Positions 8,325 to 16,255 of a DNA stretch of 46,709 bases are shown here, piece by piece. A program made the translations under genes and the position numbers. Each line of letters begins with the position of its first letter. The stretch's first letter is position 1. The stretch comes from Elusimicrobiota bacterium. Its GTDB lineage: Bacteria > Elusimicrobiota > Elusimicrobia > UBA1565 > UBA9628. The notes under the pieces were generated by a model. It was not told the DNA's origin. It ran no database searches and was given only the letters and a program-made list of their open reading frames with translations. Location: contig JACRNU010000025.1 of the NCBI GenBank assembly GCA_016234805.1, positions 1 through 46,709 of the forward strand. The letters run 5' to 3'.

Positions 8325-9442
8325 ACGCGCCCTTGCTCGCCCTCTGGCTCGCGGCGTGCCCCGCCTCCGCGAAGGAGGCGCCCGCGGCCAAGCCGGCCGC
8401 GCCGGACCGCTCCGCCGCTGTCGCGGCCTTGCGCCAGCGCCTGCGCGCCTTGGCAGTGCGGCCCCAAGCCCCGCAGGTCACGTTGCGCGAGGGATTCAAG
8501 TTCCCCGTAAAGATCGACCAATCGAACCTCCCGGACTATGGGATCAACGGAAGCTCCAAACCAGGAACCAAGCTGTCCGCTGTCTACCATGGCGTCTCAA
8601 TTGACGGGAATTATCGCGTGAATGTCTCCCCGGGAAGCGTCCTATACGGCCAAGTCATCGAGTCCACGCCATTCCAGAAGGATCCATTCCAGGAGGCTCG
8701 CCTGCGCCTGCACTTCTACAGGCTCTACGACGCCTTTGAAAAGACATCCTTCCCCATCAACGCGGTGGTCGACAGCGGGGTAGGCTATCCTGTCACGTCC
8801 AGCGGGACCGTCCTGGGGAATCCGCAGCTCATCCTCTTCTATCAAGGTGGGGATGCTGACCTGGTGCTGCGCCTGCTCGAGCCCCTGCAAATGCACCTAG
8901 CCCAGGATTGGCGCTTCCCGGTGTTCGACGGGACTCCCACGGGAGACAGCCTGCGTGTCGACCAGATTCCGGAGGTTTCCGCGGCCAGACAAGAAGGGCT
9001 TCTCGTCGGCGACGAGATCCTCTCCGTGGACGGGGTATCCCTCGCCGAGGCGAACGTCTGGAAGCTGCTGGCCGGGCCTCCGCTGAGCCGGGTCAAGGTC
9101 GCGGTGCGCAGGCCCGGCAAGGACAAGCCCATCAAGCTGAGCCTGGCGCGCGGTGCCTATGCTCGCGAGGCCCTGGGCCTGCATCTGACCGATGGGTCGG
9201 GCCGCGTCTGGATTGAGTGGGTTGCGCCGGGCTCTCCTGCGGACAAGGCCAAGGTCCCGGAAGGAGCGCGTCTGCTGGCGGTCGACGGTAGCGAGTGCGC
9301 CTCGTCACAGGAGTGCGCGAGGCTCATCATTCTGCGCAAGGGGAGCTTGATATCCTTGCGCCTGGAGTCGGCGGACAAGGAGTTCGACGTCTCTCTCCGG
9401 GCAGCGCGGTTCATCGAGGCGCCCTTCTCCAGGAGGCCTTGA
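8318..9442 (+). CDS. Secreted double-PDZ-domain protein
   Basis: ATG 8318 is preceded by GGGAGG at 5-6 nt and opens directly on a signal sequence (LLALWLAACPASA), so I prefer it to the upstream in-frame start at 8273. The mature ~355-aa protein has an N-terminal region of unknown fold (about residues 50-200) and two PDZ-like modules. The first contains EGLLVGDEILSVDGVSLAEANVWKLL and the second APGSPADKAKVPEGARLLAVDGSEC. PDZ domains in exported bacterial proteins usually bind peptide C-termini; no protease catalytic motif is visible. The first 7 bases overlap the end of the upstream coiled-coil gene, implying translational coupling and a shared function at the cell envelope (inference). Confidence 0.82.
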   Translation: MLNAPLLALWLAACPASAKEAPAAKPAAPDRSAAVAALRQRLRALAVRPQAPQVTLREGFKFPVKIDQSNLPDYGINGSSKPGTKLSAVYHGVSIDGNYRVNVSPGSVLYGQVIESTPFQKDPFQEARLRLHFYRLYDAFEKTSFPINAVVDSGVGYPVTSSGTVLGNPQLILFYQGGDADLVLRLLEPLQMHLAQDWRFPVFDGTPTGDSLRVDQIPEVSAARQEGLLVGDEILSVDGVSLAEANVWKLLAGPPLSRVKVAVRRPGKDKPIKLSLARGAYAREALGLHLTDGSGRVWIEWVAPGSPADKAKVPEGARLLAVDGSECASSQECARLIILRKGSLISLRLESADKEFDVSLRAARFIEAPFSRRP

Positions 9443-9475
9443 GGGAGCGGCTCGGGATCGGGCTCCGGTAGATTG

Positions 9476-9504
9476 TTGCTTCCCTTGTCGGGAGGCGATA
9501 TAAT
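9476..9504 (+). promoter_or_regulatory. Sigma70-type promoter giving a leaderless Sel1 mRNA
   Basis: TTGCTT (9476-9481), 17-bp spacer, perfect TATAAT (9499-9504). The ATG at 9511 follows exactly 6 nt after the -10, so transcription should start at the A of the start codon. Confidence 0.72.
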
Positions 9505-9510
9505 CCGGGG

Positions 9511-11649
9511 ATGAACCTCAAACGAGCCGCGACGATCCTGTTGGCCTTGCCCCTGGCCGCGCTTCTTGGCCTCTCCCAGGCCTGGTGCGGCGCTGGAGAC
9601 GACGCGTTCTCCGCTTTTGTGGCGAACGACCTCAAGCGTGCAGGGGAGCTGGCCCGGCCTGCTGCCAAGAGCGGCGATTTCATGGCCCAGTTCGTGTTGG
9701 GAAGGATGTGCCAAGAGGGCAAGGGAGTCGAGAAAGACAAGATCGAGGCTGAGAAGTTTTTCCGGCAGGCCTTGGCCCAGGCCGAACCCGCTGCGGAGAA
9801 GGGCGATGCCAGAGCCCAGTACGTGCTCGGCAAGATGCATGACATAGGCTGGGTCCTGCCCAAGGACGATAGCCGGGCCATGGCCTGGTACCGCAAGGCT
9901 GCTGAGCAAGGCAACACCTTCGCGCAAACCAACCTTGGGATCATGTATGAGAACGGTCGGGGAGCGGGCAAGGATTTCAAGGAAGCCGTGTCCTGGTACC
10001 GCAAGGCTGCTGAGCAGGGGCATGCTGGCGCGCAGAGCAGCCTTGGTTGGATGTATCAAGAAGGCAAGGGCGTGGCCCAGGATGACAAGGAGGCCGTGTC
10101 CTGGTACCGCAAAGCTGCTGAGCAGGGCGATGCTTCCGCCCAGAGGAACCTTGGGTGGATGTATCGAAATGGCAAGGGCGTGGCCCAGGATGACAAGGAG
10201 GCCGTGTCCTGGTATCGCAAAGCCGCTGAGCTGGGGGATTCTGGCGCGCAGAAAAACCTTGGTTGGATGTATCAAGAAGGCAAGGGCGTGACCCAAGATG
10301 ACAAGGAAGCGGTGTCTTGGTATCGCAAGGCTGCTGAGCAGGGCGGTGTCGACGGGCAATACAATCTTGGGTTGATGTATGCAGGAGGAAAGGGCGTGGC
10401 CCAAGATGACAAGGAAGCCGTGTCCTGGTACCGCAAAGCCGCTGAGCAGGGTAATGCGCCTGCGCAGGACAGCCTTGGGTTTATGTATGAGAAGGGCCGG
10501 GGAGTGTCCCAGGATGACAAGGAGGCCGCGGCTTGGTATCGCAAGGCCGCGGAGCAAGGCAATGCTGGCGCGCAGAACAGCCTTGGTTGGATGTATCGAA
10601 ATGGCAAGGGCGTGACGCAAGATGACAAGCAAGCCGTGTCCTGGTTCCGCAAGGCCGCTGAGCAGGGCGTTGTCAACGGCCAATTCAATCTCGGGTATAT
10701 GTATTCCAACGGTCTGGGCATGGCCCGGGACTACAAAGAAGCCATGGCCTGGTATCGCAAGGCAGCGGAGAAGGGCAGCGTCAACGCGCAGTTCAATCTC
10801 GGGTTGTTGTATGCCGAAGGCAAGGGCGTGGCCAGGGACGACAAAGAAGCCTTTGTCTGGTTCCGCAAGGCTGCTGAGCAGGGCGCTGCTGACGCGCAAT
10901 TCAATATTGGGTTGATGTATGGAGGCGGTCAGGGTGTGGCCAGGGATGACAAGGAAGCCATGGCATGGTTCCGCAAGTCCGCTGAGAAGGGCTTTGCGAG
11001 AGCGCAGAAAAACCTCGGGTTTGGGTATGCCGCCGGCAGGGGCGCGGCCCGGGACGAAAAAGAAGCCAAGGTCTGGCTCCGCAAGGCAGCTGAGCAGGGC
11101 CTTGTCGAGGCGCAAGTCAAATTGGGATCCATGTACAGCGACAGTTGGGGCACCGAACCGGATTTGAAGGAAGCGGTTGTGTGGTATCGCAAGGCAGCTG
11201 AGCAGGGCGATGCCGCGGGACAATACCACCTGGGGACGATGTATGCCATTGGTGTAGGGGGGCTGGCCAAGGACGACGCGCAGGCCGTATCCTGGTATCG
11301 CAAGGCCGTTGCCCAGAGGAATGCTCCTGCGCAGGCCAGGCTCGGGTTCATGTATGAGAAGGGCAGAGGCGTGCCCCAGGATCCCAAGCAGGCCGTGTCC
11401 TGGTATCGCAAGGCTGCGGAGAAGGGCAATGCCTTTGCGGAATTTCATCTCGGCCGCGCTTATGAAGATGCCCTGGGCGGTCTGGCCAAGAACGAGGCCG
11501 AGGCTCTGCGCTGGTATCGGAAAGCCGCGGACCAGGATTTCATCCCGCTGGGTGAAGATCTCAAAGAGGGTCCCCTTTGGGTCAAGGTCAGCGCTGACAG
11601 GTCCGCGGCCAGGAAATCCGCGGCCGCAAAAGAAAAGAAGAAGCCCTAA
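9511..11649 (+). CDS. Secreted Sel1-like (TPR-type) repeat protein, 17 repeats
   Basis: The 712-aa protein has a signal peptide (AATILLALPLAALLGLSQAWC; a Cys near the end makes a lipoprotein conceivable, though no clean lipobox is seen). It consists almost entirely of 17 Sel1-like repeats, mostly 36 residues, with the core AQxxLGxMYxxGxGVxxDDKEAxxWYRKAAEQG. The C-terminal ~40 residues are charged and lysine-rich. Sel1 repeats form alpha/alpha superhelices that act as protein-interaction scaffolds; the partner here is unknown. The start at ATG 9511 sits 6 nt after a perfect -10 box with no ribosome binding site, predicting a leaderless mRNA. Repeats 3-9 are the most alike at DNA level, indicating recent expansion. 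Confidence 0.93.
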   Translation: MNLKRAATILLALPLAALLGLSQAWCGAGDDAFSAFVANDLKRAGELARPAAKSGDFMAQFVLGRMCQEGKGVEKDKIEAEKFFRQALAQAEPAAEKGDARAQYVLGKMHDIGWVLPKDDSRAMAWYRKAAEQGNTFAQTNLGIMYENGRGAGKDFKEAVSWYRKAAEQGHAGAQSSLGWMYQEGKGVAQDDKEAVSWYRKAAEQGDASAQRNLGWMYRNGKGVAQDDKEAVSWYRKAAELGDSGAQKNLGWMYQEGKGVTQDDKEAVSWYRKAAEQGGVDGQYNLGLMYAGGKGVAQDDKEAVSWYRKAAEQGNAPAQDSLGFMYEKGRGVSQDDKEAAAWYRKAAEQGNAGAQNSLGWMYRNGKGVTQDDKQAVSWFRKAAEQGVVNGQFNLGYMYSNGLGMARDYKEAMAWYRKAAEKGSVNAQFNLGLLYAEGKGVARDDKEAFVWFRKAAEQGAADAQFNIGLMYGGGQGVARDDKEAMAWFRKSAEKGFARAQKNLGFGYAAGRGAARDEKEAKVWLRKAAEQGLVEAQVKLGSMYSDSWGTEPDLKEAVVWYRKAAEQGDAAGQYHLGTMYAIGVGGLAKDDAQAVSWYRKAVAQRNAPAQARLGFMYEKGRGVPQDPKQAVSWYRKAAEKGNAFAEFHLGRAYEDALGGLAKNEAEALRWYRKAADQDFIPLGEDLKEGPLWVKVSADRSAARKSAAAKEKKKP
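9817..11535 (+). repeat. In-gene tandem repeats of ~108 bp encoding Sel1 units
   Basis: Sixteen consecutive ~108-bp units inside the Sel1 gene share the DNA core encoding DDKEAVSWYRKAAEQG. Units between about 9,920 and 10,670 are nearly identical over long stretches, so unequal recombination could change copy number. Two units near 11,250 and 11,480 carry one extra codon. Confidence 0.85.
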
Positions 11650-11684
11650 GAGAGGCGGTCCGGGCCTTGGCAGGCTCCCTGCTG

Positions 11685-11714
11685 TTGAGGGCAGGCGCTG
11701 ACAAAATGTATACT
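11685..11714 (+). promoter_or_regulatory. Probable original tRNA-Cys promoter, now orphaned
   Basis: TTGAGG (11685-11690), an 18-bp spacer and TATACT (11709-11714) lie upstream of the truncated tRNA copy. The TATACT box is 27 bp from the repeated segment here and also at the intact tRNA, so the two regions are homologous beyond the exact 41-bp repeat. Confidence 0.55.
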
Positions 11715-11735
11715 CGTGTCGACGCATCCCCTTCT

Positions 11736-11776
11736 CGGTGCGATACCCAAGTGGTCCAAGGGGACGGTCTGCAAAA
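11736..11776 (+). repeat. attL: 41-bp copy of the 5' half of tRNA-Cys
   Basis: Identical over 41 bp to 17984-18024, covering the acceptor 5' strand, D arm and anticodon arm up to the anticodon loop. Identity stops in the loop, and the downstream sequence cannot complete a tRNA. This is the left junction of an element integrated in tRNA-Cys. Confidence 0.85.
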
Positions 11777-11891
11777 AGGTTACGGCCAGGTCGCCATCCC
11801 GCAGGCACTCGAAGACAATCGGTTTTCCCTCGACAATCCGCGACCGTGTCATTTCATGGTTGCGCCTATTTTGACCGTATTTTGCGCGAAA

Positions 11892-11911
11892 CATGACACC
11901 AAACATGACAC
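11892..11911 (+). promoter_or_regulatory. Left arm-type repeats (CATGACAC x2), putative integrase sites
   Basis: CATGACAC at 11892-11899 and again at 11904-11911, exactly 12 bp apart. The right end of the element has CTTGACAC pairs with the same 12-bp period. Nothing else in the 11,777-12,030 gap looks coding. Confidence 0.5.
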
Positions 11912-12030
11912 TTCGGCCGCGCGTCTTTTGTCTCTCCGCGTAGCTCTGCCCAGGTCCTCACGCACGATGCCGGTCCAGCCGATTGCTGGTCCGTGTGAAA
12001 TGTTGCAGAATTGACCATCAGACCACGACC

Positions 12031-13725
12031 ATGACTACCCCGGATCGCCCCTTGTTCTCCGAGGCCGAGGTGCGCGCGCTCCTTGAGCGGCCGGAGGGCC
12101 AGTTCCTGGAGTTCAAGTCCCTTTGGGATCGGTCCGTTGATCCGCCCAGGCCTGTCGACCGCCGGTCTGTCCGTGACACCGTCGCCGAGTATGCGGCGGC
12201 CTTCGCCAACGCCGACGGCGGCACGCTGGTCCTCGGGGTCGAGGACGACGGCGCGCCATCCGGCCACCGATATCCCGCGGACGCCATCGAGGACATCATG
12301 GCCGTCCCCCAGCGCAGGCTGCGGCCCGGCCTTGCCTGCCCCTGGCAGAGGATCACCATAGACGGCCACGATGTTCTGCTCTGCCAGGTGCCGTTTGCGC
12401 CCGAGGCCGTGATGGTCGAGGCCAACGGGTTCCCCTATCGGACCGGCGACCGCGTGATCCGCGAGCCCCAGACCGTCATCAATCAGCGCAAGCAGGCTTA
12501 TCGCCGGGTCGGCTATGAGGCGCGGTTTCGGCCCGAGGCCAGGATTGATGACATCGACCTCGATGTGGCCAGGCAGTTCCTCTCCCGCACGGTCTACAAG
12601 GACAGGTCCGCCGAGGCCGCGCTGGAGTCCTACGGACTCATCGTGCGCAAGCCGGACGGCCTGGCCGTGACGAACGCCTGCCTGCTCCTGTTCGGCCGGG
12701 CGCCTATGGCGCGCTGGCATCCCCGCGCCGGCCTGCGCTTCTTCCGAGTGTCGGGCAAGGATCGCAGCCACGGGACGCGCCGCAACGTCTCCCAGTTGGG
12801 CCGGATTGAGTTTCCGCTGGCTGATGCCATCCCCGAGGCGCACCGCATCGCCCGCGAGCACATCCGCAAGTCCGAGAAGCTGCACGACCTCTTCTTCCGC
12901 GAGATGCCGGAATACCCCGAGTTCGCCTGGCAGGAGGCGATCGTCAACGCCTTCGCCCATCGCGAATACGAGGAGGCTTCGCGCGAGATCGAGGTCTGGT
13001 TCTACGACGACCGCATGGAAGTCCGCAGCCCCGGCGAGCCCATCCCGCCCGTGACCTTGGACCTCCTGCGCAAGCGCAAGCCCGTCCACGCCAGCCGCAA
13101 TCCCCTGCTGGTGCGCGTGCTGGCGGACGCCGGGCTCATGCGCGAGGAAGGCGAGGGCATCCCCCGCATCTTCGAGGAGATGGAGGAGTCGTTCCTCCAC
13201 GAGCCCAAGTTCCGGGTCGAAAGCGGCGAGTTCTCCGTCACGCTGCGCAACGAGCCCGTCTTTGTCGGAGCCGACCCCGAATGGCGCCGGATCGTCCAGC
13301 GACTGGGCCTGAGCACGTCACAGAAGCGAGTCCTGACCGCGCATCCCGATGGCTTTACGAACGCCGACTACCAGCGTCTCAATAAGGTGGACCGAGATCA
13401 GGCATACCAGGAGATTCACGAAATGGTGGAGCAGGGCGTCGTCCGCGCCGCCGGATCGAGAGGAAGGGGTGCGGTCTATCGTTTGGCTCCCGACCTGCAC
13501 GAGACGCGGGCCTTCCTCTCGGGCCGGGTGTCCAAACTCAAGGCCTACCTGGAGCGTCGGAGCGAGATGAGGAACGCCGACTACCGGGAGTTGTTCGGCG
13601 TGACCCGCTACGGAGCTGTCCGCGAACTCAAGAGACTCGTCGAGATGGGATACCTTGTCATGACCGGAGAGCGGCGGGGAGCCCGCTATAGCGCAAGTGC
13701 TACCCTGGACTTTGCCGACAGCTAA
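12031..13725 (+). CDS. AlbA_2 (Schlafen-like) / HATPase_c_4 ATP-binding protein
   Basis: This ~564-aa protein has the layout often annotated as RecG-like or transcriptional regulator. Its AlbA_2/Schlafen domain (about residues 20-130) contains GQFLEFKSL and FANADGGTLVLGVEDDG. A middle segment follows, then a GHKL-type ATPase C-terminal part (about 280-400) with the helix QEAIVNAFAHREYEE. Two winged-helix segments are suggested near 425-480 and 500-550. Related proteins occur in mobile elements and some defence loci, but the biochemical role is not settled. ATG 12031 is chosen; an in-frame TTG at 11983 would add 16 residues and neither has a clear ribosome binding site. It is the first cargo gene of the tRNA-Cys element. 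Confidence 0.85.
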   Translation: MTTPDRPLFSEAEVRALLERPEGQFLEFKSLWDRSVDPPRPVDRRSVRDTVAEYAAAFANADGGTLVLGVEDDGAPSGHRYPADAIEDIMAVPQRRLRPGLACPWQRITIDGHDVLLCQVPFAPEAVMVEANGFPYRTGDRVIREPQTVINQRKQAYRRVGYEARFRPEARIDDIDLDVARQFLSRTVYKDRSAEAALESYGLIVRKPDGLAVTNACLLLFGRAPMARWHPRAGLRFFRVSGKDRSHGTRRNVSQLGRIEFPLADAIPEAHRIAREHIRKSEKLHDLFFREMPEYPEFAWQEAIVNAFAHREYEEASREIEVWFYDDRMEVRSPGEPIPPVTLDLLRKRKPVHASRNPLLVRVLADAGLMREEGEGIPRIFEEMEESFLHEPKFRVESGEFSVTLRNEPVFVGADPEWRRIVQRLGLSTSQKRVLTAHPDGFTNADYQRLNKVDRDQAYQEIHEMVEQGVVRAAGSRGRGAVYRLAPDLHETRAFLSGRVSKLKAYLERRSEMRNADYRELFGVTRYGAVRELKRLVEMGYLVMTGERRGARYSASATLDFADS

Positions 13726-13729
13726 TGAG

Positions 13730-13760
13730 CGTTATGTGCGCGATATGTGCGCACATAACG
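13730..13760. promoter_or_regulatory. 12-bp inverted repeat after the AlbA_2 gene
   Basis: CGTTATGTGCGC (13730-13741) and GCGCACATAACG (13749-13760) form a perfect stem with a 7-nt loop, 4 nt after the stop codon. The loop edge repeats the ATGTGCGC half-site. There is no T-run, so a classical terminator is unlikely; an operator or a 3'-end stabilising hairpin is possible. Confidence 0.55.
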
Positions 13761-13863
13761 TCGACGGATGGCCCATTTCCCGTCGGTGCAGGCTGCTCGA
13801 CTCTGCTCGCAATTCGACCCAAGCTCCTGTCCCTGGCAGGCCAACAGTCCGTCGCGGGGGTGA

Positions 13864-14421
13864 ATGACCATGCCGCCCGGCTACGTGAGGACCATCCGTG
13901 AAGAGCTACTCTACGAATACGCCAAGCTCATCTCCCGTAGCGCCTTCAAGGGCAAGCTGGAGCGGGCGTTCATCACCGAGCGGTTCAAGGCCCTCCGCGA
14001 CGGCCAGTTGACCATGTCCGGCACCATCAGGGAGTGGGCTCGCGAGGCTGAACTGCCCCGGGCTTGCGTCTTCTGCGCGGGCGCGGACGACCTGCACATG
14101 GACCACCTCGTCCCACGCAGCCGCGGCGGCAAGGATGAGGCGGACAACATGGCCTGGTCCTGCCGGTCCTGCAACACCTCCCGCGGCGACAAGGGCGTGT
14201 TTGAGTGGCTGGGCCTCAGGCGCAAGGACGACCTCCACCGCATCGTGGCTGGGAAATACCTCAAGGAGCTATTGGCCCTGCACGAGGCCGCTGCCACGCT
14301 CGACATCGGCGTCCATAATCTCCAGGAACTCTGCGGCAGGTGCCGGCTCGGCCGCGTCTGCGAGGAGTGGGACAAGGTCGGGAAGCTGACCTGCTTCTGC
14401 CTGGAGAGCATCCTGGCCTGA
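13864..14421 (+). CDS. HNH endonuclease with extra C-terminal Cys cluster
   Basis: The 185-aa protein has a helical N-terminus (residues 1-65), then an HNH/McrA-type nuclease core. The core comprises CVFC (zinc pair), MDHLVPRSRGG carrying the catalytic His, an Asn in DNMAWSC, and a second zinc pair CRSC followed by NTSRGDKG. The last ~30 residues carry a further cluster C-x2-C-x5-C-x11-C-x-C that is not part of the HNH fold. ATG 13864 follows a GGGGGTG purine run; ATG 13870 is an alternative. It lies ~140 bp after the AlbA_2 gene in the same direction and may be co-transcribed. Function could be defence, element mobility or DNA processing. Confidence 0.87.
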   Translation: MTMPPGYVRTIREELLYEYAKLISRSAFKGKLERAFITERFKALRDGQLTMSGTIREWAREAELPRACVFCAGADDLHMDHLVPRSRGGKDEADNMAWSCRSCNTSRGDKGVFEWLGLRRKDDLHRIVAGKYLKELLALHEAAATLDIGVHNLQELCGRCRLGRVCEEWDKVGKLTCFCLESILA

Positions 14422-14431
14422 GCGCGGCCTG

Positions 14432-14491
14432 GTGAACCCGACACCGATCCGAGTCGAGTGCTCCGTCGGCTACAAGGCTGACGAGACCCCG
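14432..14491 (+). pseudogene. 5' fragment of a small gene cut by the IS junction
   Basis: GTG 14432 opens a frame reading VNPTPIRVECSVGYKADETP that hits a stop at once where the IS-derived sequence begins (about 14491). The VEC-x2-GYKADE-x-P pattern resembles, from memory, the start of short uncharacterised proteins of mobile regions; I cannot name a family. The rest appears deleted. Confidence 0.4.
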
Positions 14492-15351
14492 TAGTTGTAG
14501 TACTCCGCGTATTCCCCGATCTTCTCCCTCGCCTCCTCGAACGTCCCCACCGGCGTGCGCATCAGGCATTCCTGCAGCACATTGCGCCAGAACGACTCGA
14601 TCTTCCCCAGCGTCTGCGGATGGTACGGCCGGCTGCGGATATGCCGGATGCCCAATTTGGTCAGCAGCACCGAGAACTTGCTCTTCCCGCGCCACGTGTA
14701 ATACTGCCGCCCGTTGTCCGAGAGCACTTCCTTGGGCATCCCGTGCTTCTCGATCGCCGCGCGGAACACCTCGAGCACGTTGTCCGCCGTCTGGAACCGG
14801 TAGAGCCCCCAGCCCGCCAGGAACCGGCTGTTGTCGTCCATGAACCCGATCAGGTACACCCGGTACTGCCCCTTGATCATGAACGTCATGATGTCCGTCT
14901 GCCACAGCTCGTTGGGGGTGGCCCGCTCGAAGTGCTTCACCTGCGGCCGCGGGTTGCGCCGCCGGCTGCGCACCACCACAGGCCCATGTCCCTGGCCTCT
15001 CAGGATGCGCCGGACCGTCTCCCGGGCCATGTCCAGGAAGCCACGCCGATACAGCGCCCCCTGCACCTTCCCCACACCTGCCTCCGGCTCGCAGGCCTTC
15101 ACCTCCGCCACCACCGCCGCCGCGGCCTCCACCTTGGGGCTTGAGGCTCCCCTCTCCCCGCCGCGCGGCGCGTTCTCCAGCCCCGCCAGCCCGCCTCGCT
15201 CGTATTTCCTCGCCCACGCACGCACCGTCGTGTGACTCATCCCGAAGATCTCGCCCACCTCGGTATACGACAACCCGTTCTCGCATGCCTGGACTGCCTC
15301 CAGCTTCTCTGAAACGGCCCACACCTTCTTCAACGACTTCTTCTTTCCCAT
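14470..15351 (-). pseudogene. IS481-like DDE transposase, C-terminus truncated
   Basis: This 293-aa frame has an N-terminal helix-turn-helix (SYTEVGEIFGMSHTTVRAW) and an rve/DDE core: first Asp in ELWQTDIMTF, second in EVLSDNGRQY, Glu in HPQTLGKIESFW. The protein stops just after EYAEYYNY, where family members normally continue with an RPH motif and ~30-60 more residues; the final GVSSAL comes from flanking DNA. The catalytic triad is intact but the 3' end of the gene and the right IS end are missing, so it is probably immobile. ATG 15351 begins MGKKKSLKK; GGAGGGAGTC just upstream is a good ribosome binding site. Confidence 0.85.
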
Positions 15352-15394
15352 GACTCCCTCCAGTCCTTGTCTCTCTGGAGGAGAGCTGTCAACA
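14491..15394 (-). mobile_element. Truncated IS481-like insertion sequence
   Basis: The transposase-proximal end appears to be the minus-strand TGTTGACAGC at 15394-15385, TG-starting as in IS481 ends. No matching inverted copy is present at the other side, where IS sequence breaks at about 14491 within the transposase gene. A deletion after insertion best explains this. Confidence 0.6.
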
Positions 15395-15854
15395 GATCAA
15401 ACGGCTCCAGAACGTCTCAATTCTACTGGATGGCATAATCATCAAGAACAGGAACGGCGAGGCGAACGTCACGTTCGACTACTTCTTCGACCTAAAGAAC
15501 TTGAAGGTGAGCGAAATCCAGCAGGATAGTGAGGGGGAGCGGGAGGCCCTCCCACCCGCGTTCACTTCTATCAGCACGGGGTCTGGCGAGGAAACGCGGC
15601 ATGACCATCTTCGTGACGCCCCAATCCCTGGCCAACCACCGCCCATCCCCCTGGGGGCGCCATTTCCCCAGGACATGGTGCCTTCGATAGCTGCCGATGC
15701 CCAGGTGTGCGCGGCCCCAGGCGACGCCGATGTCGAGGACCCTGGTCCCGTCGCGGACAAAGCCGCTGGGCCTGACACTCCTGTGGCTTCACCGTCCGGG
15801 AAGGTCAAGGTCGAACCCCCGGTCCAGCGGAAGGAAACTCTCTGGCCGCAATGA
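15395..15854 (+). pseudogene. Open-frame remnant right of the IS, possibly a serine recombinase tail
   Basis: Starting at the IS end, the + strand reads in one open frame to a TGA at 15854. The first ~40 residues include IKRLQNVSILLDGIIIKN and NGEANVTFDYFFDL, which resembles the beta-rich C-terminal tail of large serine recombinases (weak recall). The remainder is Pro/Ala-rich and unlike any family I know. The N-terminal part is absent. An alternative minus-strand frame in 15,500-15,770 (VLDIGVAWGRAHLGIGSY) also lacks a clear start. From 15,855 to 15,978 I see nothing. Confidence 0.35.
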
Positions 15855-15978
15855 CATGACCACTCTTGGACTGGAGCAAGCCGAACGTGATGCCCAATCT
15901 CCTCAGCCGAGCGGTTGGGCGACTTGGCGCCGACCGCCGACGGACGGCATCGCCGGATTACGGACAGGCCGAAACCGG

Positions 15979-16143
15979 CTACTTCGTCGCCTCAATCCCG
16001 TGCTCGATCAACCAGAGGATTTCGTCGTTGAGCGAGCGTTTCTCCCTGATGGCCAGGGCCGTGAGCTTCTTGTGCAAAGCCTCGGGCAGCCTGAGGCCGA
16101 GTTGGACGATCGTGCCGCGCTGGTCTTGGCCTGCTTTTCTCAT
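15979..16143 (-). CDS. Small Arc-like ribbon-helix-helix DNA-binding protein
   Basis: The 54-aa protein has the Arc/MetJ pattern: a short beta strand (TIVQLGLRLP), helix A (EALHKKLTALAIREKR) and helix B (SLNDEILWLIEHGIEA). A longer in-frame open region upstream reads through the opposite-strand HTH gene and has no motif, so I start at ATG 16143. The -10 box ends 6 nt before this ATG and there is no ribosome binding site, predicting a leaderless mRNA. It is divergent from the excisionase-like HTH and integrase genes, with the two promoters back to back. It probably represses one or both promoters (inference). Confidence 0.78.
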   Translation of the reverse strand: MRKAGQDQRGTIVQLGLRLPEALHKKLTALAIREKRSLNDEILWLIEHGIEATK

Positions 16144-16149
16144 TGGAGT

Positions 16150-16178
16150 AGTGTAGGTTTGTGATGCAATCAAGTCAA
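16150..16178 (-). promoter_or_regulatory. Promoter of the Arc-like regulator
   Basis: Minus strand TTGACT (16178-16173), 17-bp spacer, TACACT (16155-16150); the ATG at 16143 follows 6 nt later. Confidence 0.7.
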
Positions 16179-16191
16179 TACTATCACGGTC

Positions 16192-16220
16192 TTGACAAAT
16201 GGCCGGGCGCGGGCTATACT
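16192..16220 (+). promoter_or_regulatory. Promoter of the excisionase-like/integrase operon
   Basis: TTGACA (16192-16197), 17-bp spacer, TATACT (16215-16220). It lies 13 bp from the divergent regulator's -35 box, so one bound repressor could cover both. Confidence 0.78.
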
Positions 16221-16255
16221 GAGATGGTATCAACACGCGCTCATCAGGGGTCCTC

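Noticed and set aside
9817..11535. CRISPR-like regular repeats
   Set aside because: The units are ~108 bp, contiguous without spacers, and encode Sel1 motifs in frame.
9157..11808. 883-aa minus-strand frame with regular repeats
   Set aside because: The repeats are the antisense reading of the Sel1 units.
11736..11810. Second tRNA-Cys gene
   Set aside because: Only the 5' half is present; the anticodon stem 3' side and T arm are missing, so no tRNA can fold.
11866..13200. 444-aa minus-strand frame in the element
   Set aside because: Antisense to the AlbA_2 gene, with no recognisable motif.
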